30,681 nucleotides of DNA from CBDUQI01 sp965369325 (GTDB lineage: Bacteria; Pseudomonadota; Gammaproteobacteria; Steroidobacterales; JBCBZW01), in NCBI GenBank assembly GCA_965369325.1, contig CBDUQI010000052.1:1-30681 (forward strand), in the 5' to 3' direction. Below, piece by piece: positions 23,740 through 30,681 of this stretch (position 1 is the first letter of the stretch; each line of letters begins with the position of its first letter). Position numbers and translations under genes: made by a program. The notes under the pieces were generated by a model that did no database searches, was not told the DNA's origin, and saw only the letters and a program-made list of their open reading frames with translations.

Positions 23740-25076
23740 CTGTTGGGCACTACCGGCGGGTTGGGCGGCCGCTCAAGCGCCGCAGAGGCAGCATGCGGGC
23801 ACTGCAGGGGTTGGCCATCATCGGCCAACGCGCGACAGGCGTTAACAGGACGTGCAACAGACGCCGCGTTATCGCTCATGTGGGTGGCGGTGGCGCTTAT
23901 ACGGGCCAGAATGTCCGGGCCCGACATGTGACGGTGACGCTGGCGCAGCAGGGCGACCAGGCCTGAGACATGTGCGGCCGCGATCGAACTGCCCGAGACA
24001 AAGGCAAACTCACCGCCCGGCACCGTCGTCATTACATCAACGCCGGGGGCGGCCAGCAATGCCGGTATGTTACCGAGCGGTGCGACGGCAGCGCCCTCAC
24101 GACCAGCCGCGACGACGCCAATAACTTGCGCCATCGAGGCCGGAAAAGACTGCTCCAGTGGCTCACGCGCGGCGGCAACCACCACCGCACCACGGTCGAT
24201 GGCGACTCGCACCAGATCGGCAAGCAGGGCATCTGCCGGGCCGGCAAGGCTCATATTGATCACATCCGACTGCTTCTCAATAGCGTAGTCTAACGCGCGT
24301 GCCAGCGTGACCGTGTTGCAGCGGGCTTCTGTGCCGGACGCATCGGTCTGCCAGCAGGCTCGTAGCGCCAGCAGTTGCGCCTGCGGCGCCACGCCGACGA
24401 TGCCCAGGCCGTTACCGCTGTGCGCCCCAATCACCCCGGCCACCGCGGTGGCATGTCGCTCAGCGGGCGGGTAACGCTGTCGGTCAACAAAGTTGCGCGT
24501 GACTTTGAGGCGCCCTTTCAAGTCCGGGTGATCTCGATCGATGGCTGTATCGATTACCGCCACCTTAACGCCACGTCCGTCTGCCCACCGATGCGCCTGC
24601 ACCAGCTGCATCTGCGCCAACCCCTGTTGCAAGGGAAGCAGTGGGTCGTCGTAATCCGGCTGTTGCTTCTGGCCGCGCTGGCCCAACACTTCAAAATAAT
24701 TCAGCCGTTGCACCCGACCAACGCGTTTGTCCTGCGCTAACGATTCGGCCAGCGCATCGGCGTCCGCGTCAGCGCTCACTTCATAGACCACACAGTGCAC
24801 GCCAATGGAGCCAATCGGCCAGGAGTTCTTCTCCACCAGCGCGTACTCCCGCGCCAGTTGGCGCACGATACGTGCGAACTTATCCGGCACGACGTACTTG
24901 CCGCTGTAGCGGCCGCCGCGGCCCTGTCGTTTGTGCACGGGTTCAGCCAGCGTCACCACCAGTTGCGCAGGCACAGCGTTACTATCTAGCACTTCGCCGG
25001 CAGCTAACGGCAACGGCGCAAGCCCTACGCACAGCAGCGCAGCAGCAAACCAGCCCCCTGTGGCGCGCAGACTCAC
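23736..25076 (-). CDS. Exported S8 (subtilisin-like) protein with altered oxyanion site
   Basis: Subtilisin-family protein of 446 residues. I start it at GTG 25076, which overlaps the anti-sigma stop (GTGA), has AGGG just upstream and gives a clean signal peptide ending near residue 26 (PLPLAAG/E); the longer 465-residue frame would bury the signal. Residues 36-132 form a propeptide-like region. The catalytic Asp176 (VAVIDTAID), His208 (RHATAVAG) and Ser364 (SGSSIAAAH, usually GTSMAAPH) are present. However, the block that normally reads AAGN, carrying the oxyanion-hole Asn, reads AARE at 302-305. The enzyme may have changed or lost activity. It lies between an anti-sigma factor and a dehydratase in one tightly packed operon. 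Confidence 0.9.
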   Translation of the reverse strand: MSLRATGGWFAAALLCVGLAPLPLAAGEVLDSNAVPAQLVVTLAEPVHKRQGRGGRYSGKYVVPDKFARIVRQLAREYALVEKNSWPIGSIGVHCVVYEVSADADADALAESLAQDKRVGRVQRLNYFEVLGQRGQKQQPDYDDPLLPLQQGLAQMQLVQAHRWADGRGVKVAVIDTAIDRDHPDLKGRLKVTRNFVDRQRYPPAERHATAVAGVIGAHSGNGLGIVGVAPQAQLLALRACWQTDASGTEARCNTVTLARALDYAIEKQSDVINMSLAGPADALLADLVRVAIDRGAVVVAAAREPLEQSFPASMAQVIGVVAAGREGAAVAPLGNIPALLAAPGVDVMTTVPGGEFAFVSGSSIAAAHVSGLVALLRQRHRHMSGPDILARISATATHMSDNAASVARPVNACRALADDGQPLQCPHAASAALERPPNPPVVPNS

Positions 25077-25768
25077 TCGCCCTGCCCGTCCTGCGCCAGT
25101 GTTTGCGAGCCGCTGCTCGCAAACACCACCCACGGCGACTCGCCCAGCGCCGTGGCCGTTTGCGCGGACCCTACAAGCAAGCGGTAAACATCATTCGCAC
25201 GCGGCCCCTCCACAATAGCGGCGCCGTGGGTATGCAACAGCGCATTTAGCTGCTCGACGCTGAGCTGCGGCGTAAATCGCACCCATACATGGTGTTCTGC
25301 GGCGGCACCCGCATCACTCAGCGTGTGATACTCCGCAGGGATTGTCTGGCTCACCCGCAACGGATCGCTCTGCCCGGTCTGCGCGCTCAGCGCCCACCAC
25401 AACAGGCCACCGATGCACGCTGCCTGCGCCGCAACCGCAAACTGCAATGTGCGAGGATTACGCGTGATGCGGATCGGGTGCAGCGGGCGCGCAAGCGTAT
25501 CAGGACAATCGGTGCCCTCGTGTTCGTCGATGCGTGTCATCACGGAGGCCAGCCCACGCTGCAGGCTCAGGCCAGTATCGCCCCGAGACTGAATCCCTGC
25601 GCGTACCTCTTGTAAAAAAGACAGCTCGCGGCGACAAGCCACGCACGCTCGCACATGCTTCTCAACCTGCACTTTTTGATCGTCGCGCAGGGTCTCATTC
25701 GCCAACCACGGCAGTAGCTCAAGGGCCACCTCGTGCGTGATGGTATTGGTATTGACGCTCGCGTTCAT
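25073..25768 (-). CDS. Zinc-finger anti-sigma factor with propeptide-like external domain
   Basis: Probable membrane anti-sigma factor of 231 residues. The cytoplasmic N-terminus has the zinc-binding anti-sigma motif H-x3-C-x2-C (His38, Cys42, Cys45, in KHVRACVACRREL). One membrane helix lies at about 110-128 (FAVAAQAACIGGLLWWALS). The external part at about 160-217 reads as strand-helix-strand-strand-helix-strand: VWVRFTP, VEQLNALLHTHG, AAIVEGP, DVYRLLVG, TATALGESP, WVVFAS. This is the pattern of subtilisin propeptides (inhibitor I9-like). The ATG lies 2 bases after the sigma stop, and the stop overlaps the S8 gene as GTGA. It should hold the adjacent sigma factor; release by proteolysis is inferred, not seen. 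Confidence 0.87.
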   Translation of the reverse strand: MNASVNTNTITHEVALELLPWLANETLRDDQKVQVEKHVRACVACRRELSFLQEVRAGIQSRGDTGLSLQRGLASVMTRIDEHEGTDCPDTLARPLHPIRITRNPRTLQFAVAAQAACIGGLLWWALSAQTGQSDPLRVSQTIPAEYHTLSDAGAAAEHHVWVRFTPQLSVEQLNALLHTHGAAIVEGPRANDVYRLLVGSAQTATALGESPWVVFASSGSQTLAQDGQGE

Positions 25769-25770
25769 CG

Positions 25771-26424
25771 CTACTCCGAATCGGGCCGCGACGAGATCGG
25801 ATGCCCTGCTGTGGGGCCGCCTCGCCCGGCGTCTGCTATGCTCGGCAGAATGCGCTTGAGCTTACGCCGAGCGTGGAACATACGGGTTTTCACCGTACCC
25901 ACCGGGCATTGTGCAATCCGCGAAATCTCCTCATACGTCAACCCAAGATAGAACACCGCCTCCACCACCAGACGATGCTGAGGAGACAAACACTCGAGCG
26001 CATGATGCAACCAGTCGTCAAATTCACGATTGCGCTCTATGTTATCGGGTGCAGGCATCTCGGCCAGCTCCATTTGGGTGAGATGGCCTTCCGGGCGTCG
26101 CCCCTCACGTTCCAGGCGTTTTAATGCCTGCCGGTAAGCAATGCCGAAAATCCAGGTGGAGACTCGCGAATTACCGGCGAAGGTATGCGCTTTGTCCCAG
26201 ACGATGAACATGGTGTCGTTCAACACCTCTTCGACCGTTTGTGGACTGCGCAATGTGCGGCTAAGGAAACTGCTCAGGCGAGCATAAGTCGTCCGATACA
26301 ACCGTTCGAACGCCTCACGGTCACGCGCAACGATACGCGCTAGCAGCACGCGATCATCGTTGGCGCTGCAACCAGCACCGTCCGGCAGCTTGCGCACACC
26401 GGAATGTCCACCTCTATTTCCCAC
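25771..26424 (-). CDS. ECF RNA polymerase sigma factor
   Basis: Extracytoplasmic-function sigma factor, 217 residues from GTG at 26424; an in-frame GTG at 26397 is an alternative start and removes 9 residues. Region 2 spans about 37-106 (EAFERLYRTTYARLSSFL, VEEVLNDTMFIVWDKA, RVSTWIFGIAYRQALKRL) and region 4 about 135-190 with the helix-turn-helix YEEISRIAQCPVGTVKTRMF. No region 1 or 3 is present. The C-terminal tail after residue 195 is Gly/Pro-rich. It is first in the sigma-anti-sigma-S8-dehydratase operon and diverges from the heme/Ig lipoprotein gene, which is a natural candidate target. Confidence 0.93.
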   Translation of the reverse strand: MGNRGGHSGVRKLPDGAGCSANDDRVLLARIVARDREAFERLYRTTYARLSSFLSRTLRSPQTVEEVLNDTMFIVWDKAHTFAGNSRVSTWIFGIAYRQALKRLEREGRRPEGHLTQMELAEMPAPDNIERNREFDDWLHHALECLSPQHRLVVEAVFYLGLTYEEISRIAQCPVGTVKTRMFHARRKLKRILPSIADAGRGGPTAGHPISSRPDSE

Positions 26425-26457
26425 ACCCTGTTCCAGCTATGAGTTCCCTCTAAATAA

Positions 26458-26481
26458 GTACGCGCGCGCGCACGATAAGGT
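26458..26481 (-). promoter_or_regulatory. Possible ECF-type promoter for the sigma operon
   Basis: On the minus strand GAACC (26481-26477) and CGTAC (26462-26458) resemble the GGAACC / CGTC elements of autoregulated ECF promoters. The spacer is 14 bases, slightly shorter than usual, and the -10 is imperfect, so this is tentative. Two further GGAAC words lie closer to the start (26447-26443 and 26435-26431) without a matching -10. Confidence 0.3.
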
Positions 26482-26484
26482 TCA

Positions 26485-26514
26485 AGTCGATAGAAAAAAT
26501 TTCGATAGAAAAAT
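26485..26514. repeat. Tandem 15-16 base repeat in the divergent promoter region
   Basis: TCGATAGAAAAAATTT (26485-26500) is repeated directly as TCGATAGAAAAATTT (26500-26514, sharing one base), differing only by one A. It is AT-rich in a GC-rich genome and sits between the sigma gene and the heme/Ig lipoprotein gene, so it may be a regulator-binding or DNA-bending site. An alternating purine-pyrimidine run (26458-26472) lies just beside it. Confidence 0.7.
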
Positions 26515-26616
26515 TTCTCAGAAACTTGTTACATGAACCATGCGCCATCCGTCTTGTACTTACAAGCACGGCACCACGTGTCCTTGCGCGTGCCTGGGGA
26601 TTGGTTGGAGAACACT

Positions 26617-29600
26617 ATGCTGCACTGCTTCGCGCGGGCCCGGATTCAGCGTCCGGGGTTATGTCAGACCTGGTTGATGGCCGGCGTCGCCATGCTTGCC
26701 CTCACCCTTGGCACCGGGTGCTCCAGCGGCAGCGGCGAGGGGTTGGACGCGGGTGGTCGCCCGGTGAGCGACACGGTGATAGATGATCCGCCGGTGTTAA
26801 ACGCTTCGCTGAAATCCATTCAGGACCAGGTATTTACCCTGAGCTGTGCGGTTTCTGGCTGTCACACCGGCGCTGCGGCTCCGGTCGGACTGCGCCTGGA
26901 TGAGGGCAACAGTTTTGCGCTGCTGGTGAACGTGCCCAGCTTTGAAGTCCCCAACGTGCTGCGGGTGGCCCCCGGGCTGCCGGCAGAGAGTTATCTGATT
27001 CAAAAACTCAACGGCACCGCCGCCGTGGGTGGGCGTATGCCACTCGAAGCGCCGGCCCTGGCGCAAAGCACCATCGACATCATCGCGCAGTGGATCGCCG
27101 ACGGTGCCGTCAACGACGCGCCTGTGGTGGAGGAGCCGCCAAGCGGTCCGGCGGTGGTACAGGTGACACCGGCGGATGGCAGCAACGTGAGCGAACGCCC
27201 CACGCAAATCGAAGTGCTGCTGAGCGAAGAGCTTGATGCCGCACTCGTCAGCAACACCACCGTCAGCCTGATCCGCGCCGGTGGCGATGACAGCTTTTCG
27301 GACGGCAATGAAACCGCGATGGTCATTACCACGGCTGTTGACGCCGCAAACGCGCGGCGGCTGCTGATTGATACCGCCGAAGACGCAGAAGCAGCCGACA
27401 CCTACCAACTCACCCTGCGCGGTGACGGTGCCACCGTGCTGGCCTCACTCGACGGCATCGCGCTGGATGGCGATGGTAATGGTGAACCGGGCGGCAACTT
27501 CGTCAGTGTGTTTACCCTGGCCGGCATACAGCCGACGTTGCAGTCGATTCAGGCGAATATCTTTACCCCCACCTGCTCCAGCGCCGGTTGCCACTCTGGC
27601 CCAGCGGGCTCGTCGTTACCGGCAGGCCAGGACCTGACCAGCATCGAGGCCAGCTTTGCAAGTTTGTTCAACGTGCCCAGCGTGCAGGTGCCGCAGTTGT
27701 TGCGCGTACAACCCGGTCATCCAGATGACAGCTACCTGGTGCAAAAACTGGAAGGCAGCGCCAGTGTCGGCGCGCGCATGCCGTTGGTCGGCGACCCCCT
27801 GCCAGCAGACAGCATCGACGCGGTGCGCGCGTGGATCGCAGCCGGCGCGCCACTTGAGTCAGGCGATGAGAACGACGACACACTAGCGCCGCAGGTAACG
27901 CTGACCCTGCCCGACGGCAATCTCGCCGGCGTGGTCACGCTGACTGTCGATGCGGTGGACGACACCGGCATTGCGCTGGTTCGCTTCATCATCGATGACA
28001 CGGTGGTTAGCGCCGACGACGCCGCGCCCTACACCTTCGACTGGGACAGCACTCAGGTGAGCGATGGCGAACATCGCTTTAGCGCCGAAGCGCTGGACAC
28101 GGCCGGTAACAGCGCGCAAACGAGCGAACTAATCGCCCCCGTATTTAACGACATGCAGGCGCCTAGCGTAGAGATCACCTCACCGGCCAACGGCGCCACC
28201 GTGGGCGGGCAGATCATCGTGGCCATTCAGGCTAGCGACAACGAGGCGGTTGCCCAGGTGACGCTGCAACTAGATGGCGTGAGTATTGGCAGCGACGACA
28301 GCGCGCCATACGAGTTCATCTGGGATACCACCCTCACCGGTGCCGGCCAGCACCAGCTCAGCGCCAGCGCCGTAGATGCGGCCGGCAACACCGCCGACAG
28401 CGCAGTGGTGCTGGTGCTGGTGGACAACACCTGCACCGACGACACCCAAGCACCCGAGGTGAGCCTGAGCGCACCGAGCGCCAGCCTGTTACGCGGTACC
28501 GTGGAAGTGGCCGCACAGGCCAGTGACGACACCGCGATCACTCAGGTGCTGTTCCTGCTGGACGGCAATCTGATCGAGGCTGATGTGGACGCGCCGTATG
28601 CCACGCAGTGGGACACTACCTTAGTTGCCGACGGCGACTACGCGCTCTCAGCACGCGCTCTGGATGCCTGCGCCAATGCCACCGACAGCGCGCCGTTGAA
28701 CGTGCAGGTAGATAACACCGCACCGACGGTGAGTGATGTAAGTGTGACCGACGGCGCGACCGTCAATACCCTACCCACCAGCATTGAGATCACACTGGAT
28801 CAAGCGCCGTCACCTAGCACCGTCACGGCGGCCAGCGTGTTATTCACACGCAGTGTCAACGGCATTTTCGGTGACGCCGATGATGCCACCCTCGACGCGC
28901 CGACCAGCCTTGATAGCACACGTATCACGCTGGCGCTGGATGCAATTACCAGCGTAGATGACAGCTACCAGATAAGCCTGCTGGAGAGTATTACCGATCC
29001 GGCCGGCAACCCTTTGGACGGTGATGCCGACGGTTCGCCAGGCGGCGATTACCTATTGCGGTTTACCGTGAGCACGCCCTTGGCAATCGCGAGCGTCGAT
29101 CCCCACCCTGACGCCTTGCTCGCGGAGTTCCCCGCCGTCGTCACTGTCCAATTCAACAAACCCCCATTGGCGGGCACCGTTAACAGCACCAGCCTTTCTC
29201 TGATACGCAACGTTGACGGTATGTTTGGCGACGGTGACGACCTTGCCGTCGCTGCCACTGTGAGTCTGGCTGGGGACCTTGCCACACTCGACTTATCCGC
29301 CCTGCCCGCGTCGATCGAAGACAACTTCCGTATCATTGCCACCGAGGCGATTACCGATGCCAGCGGCAATGCGCTGGATGGCGACGGCGATGGCTTGGCG
29401 GGAGGCGAGTACCGCAGCGACTTCACCACCGATCTCACCACTTGGAGCGATGACGCCGCGCCAATCTTCACGGCAAAATGTGCCCCCTGCCACACCGACT
29501 TTGGCGCCGGTGGACACAACGTTGCCACCGTCTATGAAGACGCACTTCTCGATGCCAACAGTTGCCCCGGGCTGAACGTAGGCCAGTGCACCATCGTGCT

Positions 29601-29736
29601 TATTCAATCCGGCGCCATGCCGCAAAGCGCCGGTTGCAGCGGCGACCCGGCAGCAGACGCCGCCAACCCGGCCTGCCTCAGCGCCGAGGAGCAAACCACC
29701 ATCATCAACTGGATCGATCAGGGACTAGCGGAATAG
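26617..29736 (+). CDS. Exported tri-heme Ig-like protein, probable lipoprotein
   Basis: Unnamed protein of 1039 residues. ATG 26617 is chosen because GGAG lies 6 bases upstream; a start at 26533 adds 28 residues and no signal. A membrane segment is followed by a somewhat atypical lipobox with Cys35 (TLGTGC). Three cytochrome c-like modules are visible: CAVSGCH (77-83) with GGRMP and a WIADGA end; CSSAGCH (320-326) with GARMP and WIAAGA; and CAPCH (955-959) with GAMPQ and WIDQG. The first two are CX4CH, the third CXXCH. Between them lie an SbsA-like Ig domain (about 180-300), three bacterial Ig-like domains (about 423-700) and two more SbsA-like domains (700-940). The Met in each xMP motif could be the distal heme ligand. 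It diverges from the ECF operon and precedes a porin-like heme protein. Confidence 0.85.
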   Translation: MLHCFARARIQRPGLCQTWLMAGVAMLALTLGTGCSSGSGEGLDAGGRPVSDTVIDDPPVLNASLKSIQDQVFTLSCAVSGCHTGAAAPVGLRLDEGNSFALLVNVPSFEVPNVLRVAPGLPAESYLIQKLNGTAAVGGRMPLEAPALAQSTIDIIAQWIADGAVNDAPVVEEPPSGPAVVQVTPADGSNVSERPTQIEVLLSEELDAALVSNTTVSLIRAGGDDSFSDGNETAMVITTAVDAANARRLLIDTAEDAEAADTYQLTLRGDGATVLASLDGIALDGDGNGEPGGNFVSVFTLAGIQPTLQSIQANIFTPTCSSAGCHSGPAGSSLPAGQDLTSIEASFASLFNVPSVQVPQLLRVQPGHPDDSYLVQKLEGSASVGARMPLVGDPLPADSIDAVRAWIAAGAPLESGDENDDTLAPQVTLTLPDGNLAGVVTLTVDAVDDTGIALVRFIIDDTVVSADDAAPYTFDWDSTQVSDGEHRFSAEALDTAGNSAQTSELIAPVFNDMQAPSVEITSPANGATVGGQIIVAIQASDNEAVAQVTLQLDGVSIGSDDSAPYEFIWDTTLTGAGQHQLSASAVDAAGNTADSAVVLVLVDNTCTDDTQAPEVSLSAPSASLLRGTVEVAAQASDDTAITQVLFLLDGNLIEADVDAPYATQWDTTLVADGDYALSARALDACANATDSAPLNVQVDNTAPTVSDVSVTDGATVNTLPTSIEITLDQAPSPSTVTAASVLFTRSVNGIFGDADDATLDAPTSLDSTRITLALDAITSVDDSYQISLLESITDPAGNPLDGDADGSPGGDYLLRFTVSTPLAIASVDPHPDALLAEFPAVVTVQFNKPPLAGTVNSTSLSLIRNVDGMFGDGDDLAVAATVSLAGDLATLDLSALPASIEDNFRIIATEAITDASGNALDGDGDGLAGGEYRSDFTTDLTTWSDDAAPIFTAKCAPCHTDFGAGGHNVATVYEDALLDANSCPGLNVGQCTIVLIQSGAMPQSAGCSGDPAADAANPACLSAEEQTTIINWIDQGLAE

Positions 29737-29780
29737 GAACTCGCCGCCTGTTCGATCCCTAGCAACGCGGGGATCCTCAG

Positions 29781-30681
29781 ATGACACAACAACACTTCGC
29801 CGGTCGCGCTCACGCGCGCGTCCCGGCACGGCTGCACGGCCTGGCATGGGCGGGCGCTATCGGCATACTGACACTTGGCGGCACCGCCGCGCAGGCAGAG
29901 CCATACTTTGCGGTGATGACCGGGCAAAAATGCGTTGCCTGCCATACCAACATGACCGGCGGCGGTAAGCGCACCCAGTTCGGTAATGCGTTCTCACAAA
30001 AGCAACTGAGCTCGCGAGTGGACGCCAAGTTCTGGGACGGCACCGTCATGGAGTACCTGTCGGTTGGAGGCGACACCCGGGTAAATCTCAGCGCCAACCA
30101 GGTGCCCAATCAAGACGACAGCTTTAGCCTCGATCTGGACGAGACACTGGTATATATCGAAATGCCATTGATGGAAAACCGGCTGACGCTATACGTGGAT
30201 CAGGAAGTGGGCCCCTCCACCAACAACCGCGAAGCGTTCGTTCTGCTTAAACTTGATCGCGGCAGCACCAATGCGTATCTCAAAGCCGGCAAGTTTTTCC
30301 TACCATTTGGCTGGCGGATTGAGGACGACGGGGAGTTCGTACGTCAGGTGAGCGGGATCAACTACAACACGCCAGACACCGGGCTGGAGGCAGGTGCGGA
30401 TATCGGGCGCAACTCGCTTCGTCTGGCCATCACCAACGGCACCGCAGGTGGCAGCGAGATAGATCGCGGCAAGCAGTACAGCTTTACCGCTGAACACGTG
30501 CGCAACCTCTGGCGTGCTGGCATCAGCCTAAACCACAACGACGCGGGCAGCGATGCACGACGCATGGCCGGCGTGTTCGCCGGACTTAGAACTGGTCCGA
30601 TCAGCTGGCTGGCTGAGGTGGACTATCTGGAGGACGAAGGCTTGGGTGCGACCGAGCGCAAACAACTGGTGAGTTTTATCG
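29781..30681 (+). CDS. Outer-membrane barrel protein with N-terminal CXXCH heme motif, 3' end outside window
   Basis: The frame from ATG 29781 stays open to the window end (300 codons), with GGGGA upstream. A signal peptide ends AAQA/E at residue 39. Close behind is CVACH (51-55) in the block TGQKCVACHTNMTGGGKR followed by FGNAF, a c-type heme site near the mature N-terminus. The rest has alternating amphipathic strands with short turns (SVGGDTRVNLSA, DETLVYIEMPLMENRLTLYV, NAYLKAGKFFLPFGWRIED, NSLRLAITNG, KQYSFTAEHV, WRAGISLNH), typical of a porin-like outer-membrane beta-barrel. It begins 44 bases after the heme/Ig lipoprotein and is probably co-transcribed. The combination suggests a cytochrome-porin fusion; the substrate or electron partner cannot be told, and the C-terminus is missing. 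Confidence 0.8.
   Translation, partial: MTQQHFAGRAHARVPARLHGLAWAGAIGILTLGGTAAQAEPYFAVMTGQKCVACHTNMTGGGKRTQFGNAFSQKQLSSRVDAKFWDGTVMEYLSVGGDTRVNLSANQVPNQDDSFSLDLDETLVYIEMPLMENRLTLYVDQEVGPSTNNREAFVLLKLDRGSTNAYLKAGKFFLPFGWRIEDDGEFVRQVSGINYNTPDTGLEAGADIGRNSLRLAITNGTAGGSEIDRGKQYSFTAEHVRNLWRAGISLNHNDAGSDARRMAGVFAGLRTGPISWLAEVDYLEDEGLGATERKQLVSFI

Noticed and set aside
25077..25133. Longer start (25133) for the S8 gene
   Set aside because: It would place 19 polar residues before the signal peptide and overlap the anti-sigma gene by 61 bases; the GTG at 25076 with GTGA overlap fits better.
26533..26616. Upstream ATG for the heme/Ig protein
   Set aside because: It has no good ribosome site and its 28 extra residues would precede the signal peptide; the ATG at 26617 has GGAG at proper spacing.

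Overview
The window is a chromosomal segment of a GC-rich gammaproteobacterium. Gene content and order suggest this: rpsT next to a murJ-ribF-ileS-lspA operon, rplU-rpmA-obgE next to a divergent ispB, and a fimT/pilV/pilW/pilX/pilY1/pilE minor-pilin cluster on the far side of lspA. From memory this resembles the neighbourhood in Pseudomonas, but fkpB and ispH are absent between lspA and the pilus genes, and proB is absent between rpsT and obgE. I cannot name the genus. No rRNA, tRNA, insertion sequence, CRISPR array or phage gene was seen.

Region 1 (1-7154, + strand) is a type IV pilus minor-pilin operon: 3' part of fimT/gspH, pilV, pilW, pilX, an unrecognised secreted CxxC protein, pilY1 and pilE, closed by a clear rho-independent terminator. 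Region 2 (7155-7788) is an intercistronic stretch with a short transcription unit (87-codon ORF or small RNA) ending in its own strong terminator, then a possible AlgR-like site. Region 3 (7789-12976, +) is a second, diverged pilV-pilW-pilX-pilY1 set without fimT or pilE, with two mutually exclusive hairpins between pilX and pilY1. The two sets probably build alternative pilus-tip priming complexes.

Region 4 (13104-22721) is housekeeping: lspA, ileS, ribF and murJ on the minus strand, rpsT (TTG start) diverging from murJ, obgE, rpmA and rplU on the minus strand, and ispB diverging from rplU. LspA has an unusual proline-rich N-terminal extension of about 50 residues.

Region 5 (22762-30681) is the accessory region of most interest. 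A minus-strand operon with touching or overlapping genes encodes an ECF sigma factor, a membrane zinc-finger anti-sigma factor, an exported S8 (subtilisin-like) protein and a PLP-dependent threonine/serine dehydratase. The anti-sigma factor's external domain has the secondary-structure pattern of a subtilisin propeptide, and the S8 protein keeps Asp/His/Ser but lacks the usual oxyanion-hole Asn. Diverging from the sigma gene are a large exported, probably lipidated protein with three c-type heme motifs (two CX4CH, one CXXCH) separated by Ig-like domains, and an outer-membrane beta-barrel protein with an N-terminal CXXCH motif that runs off the window. My reading, which is an inference, is an envelope-sensing sigma system that may control a heme-bearing surface or outer-membrane electron-transfer module.
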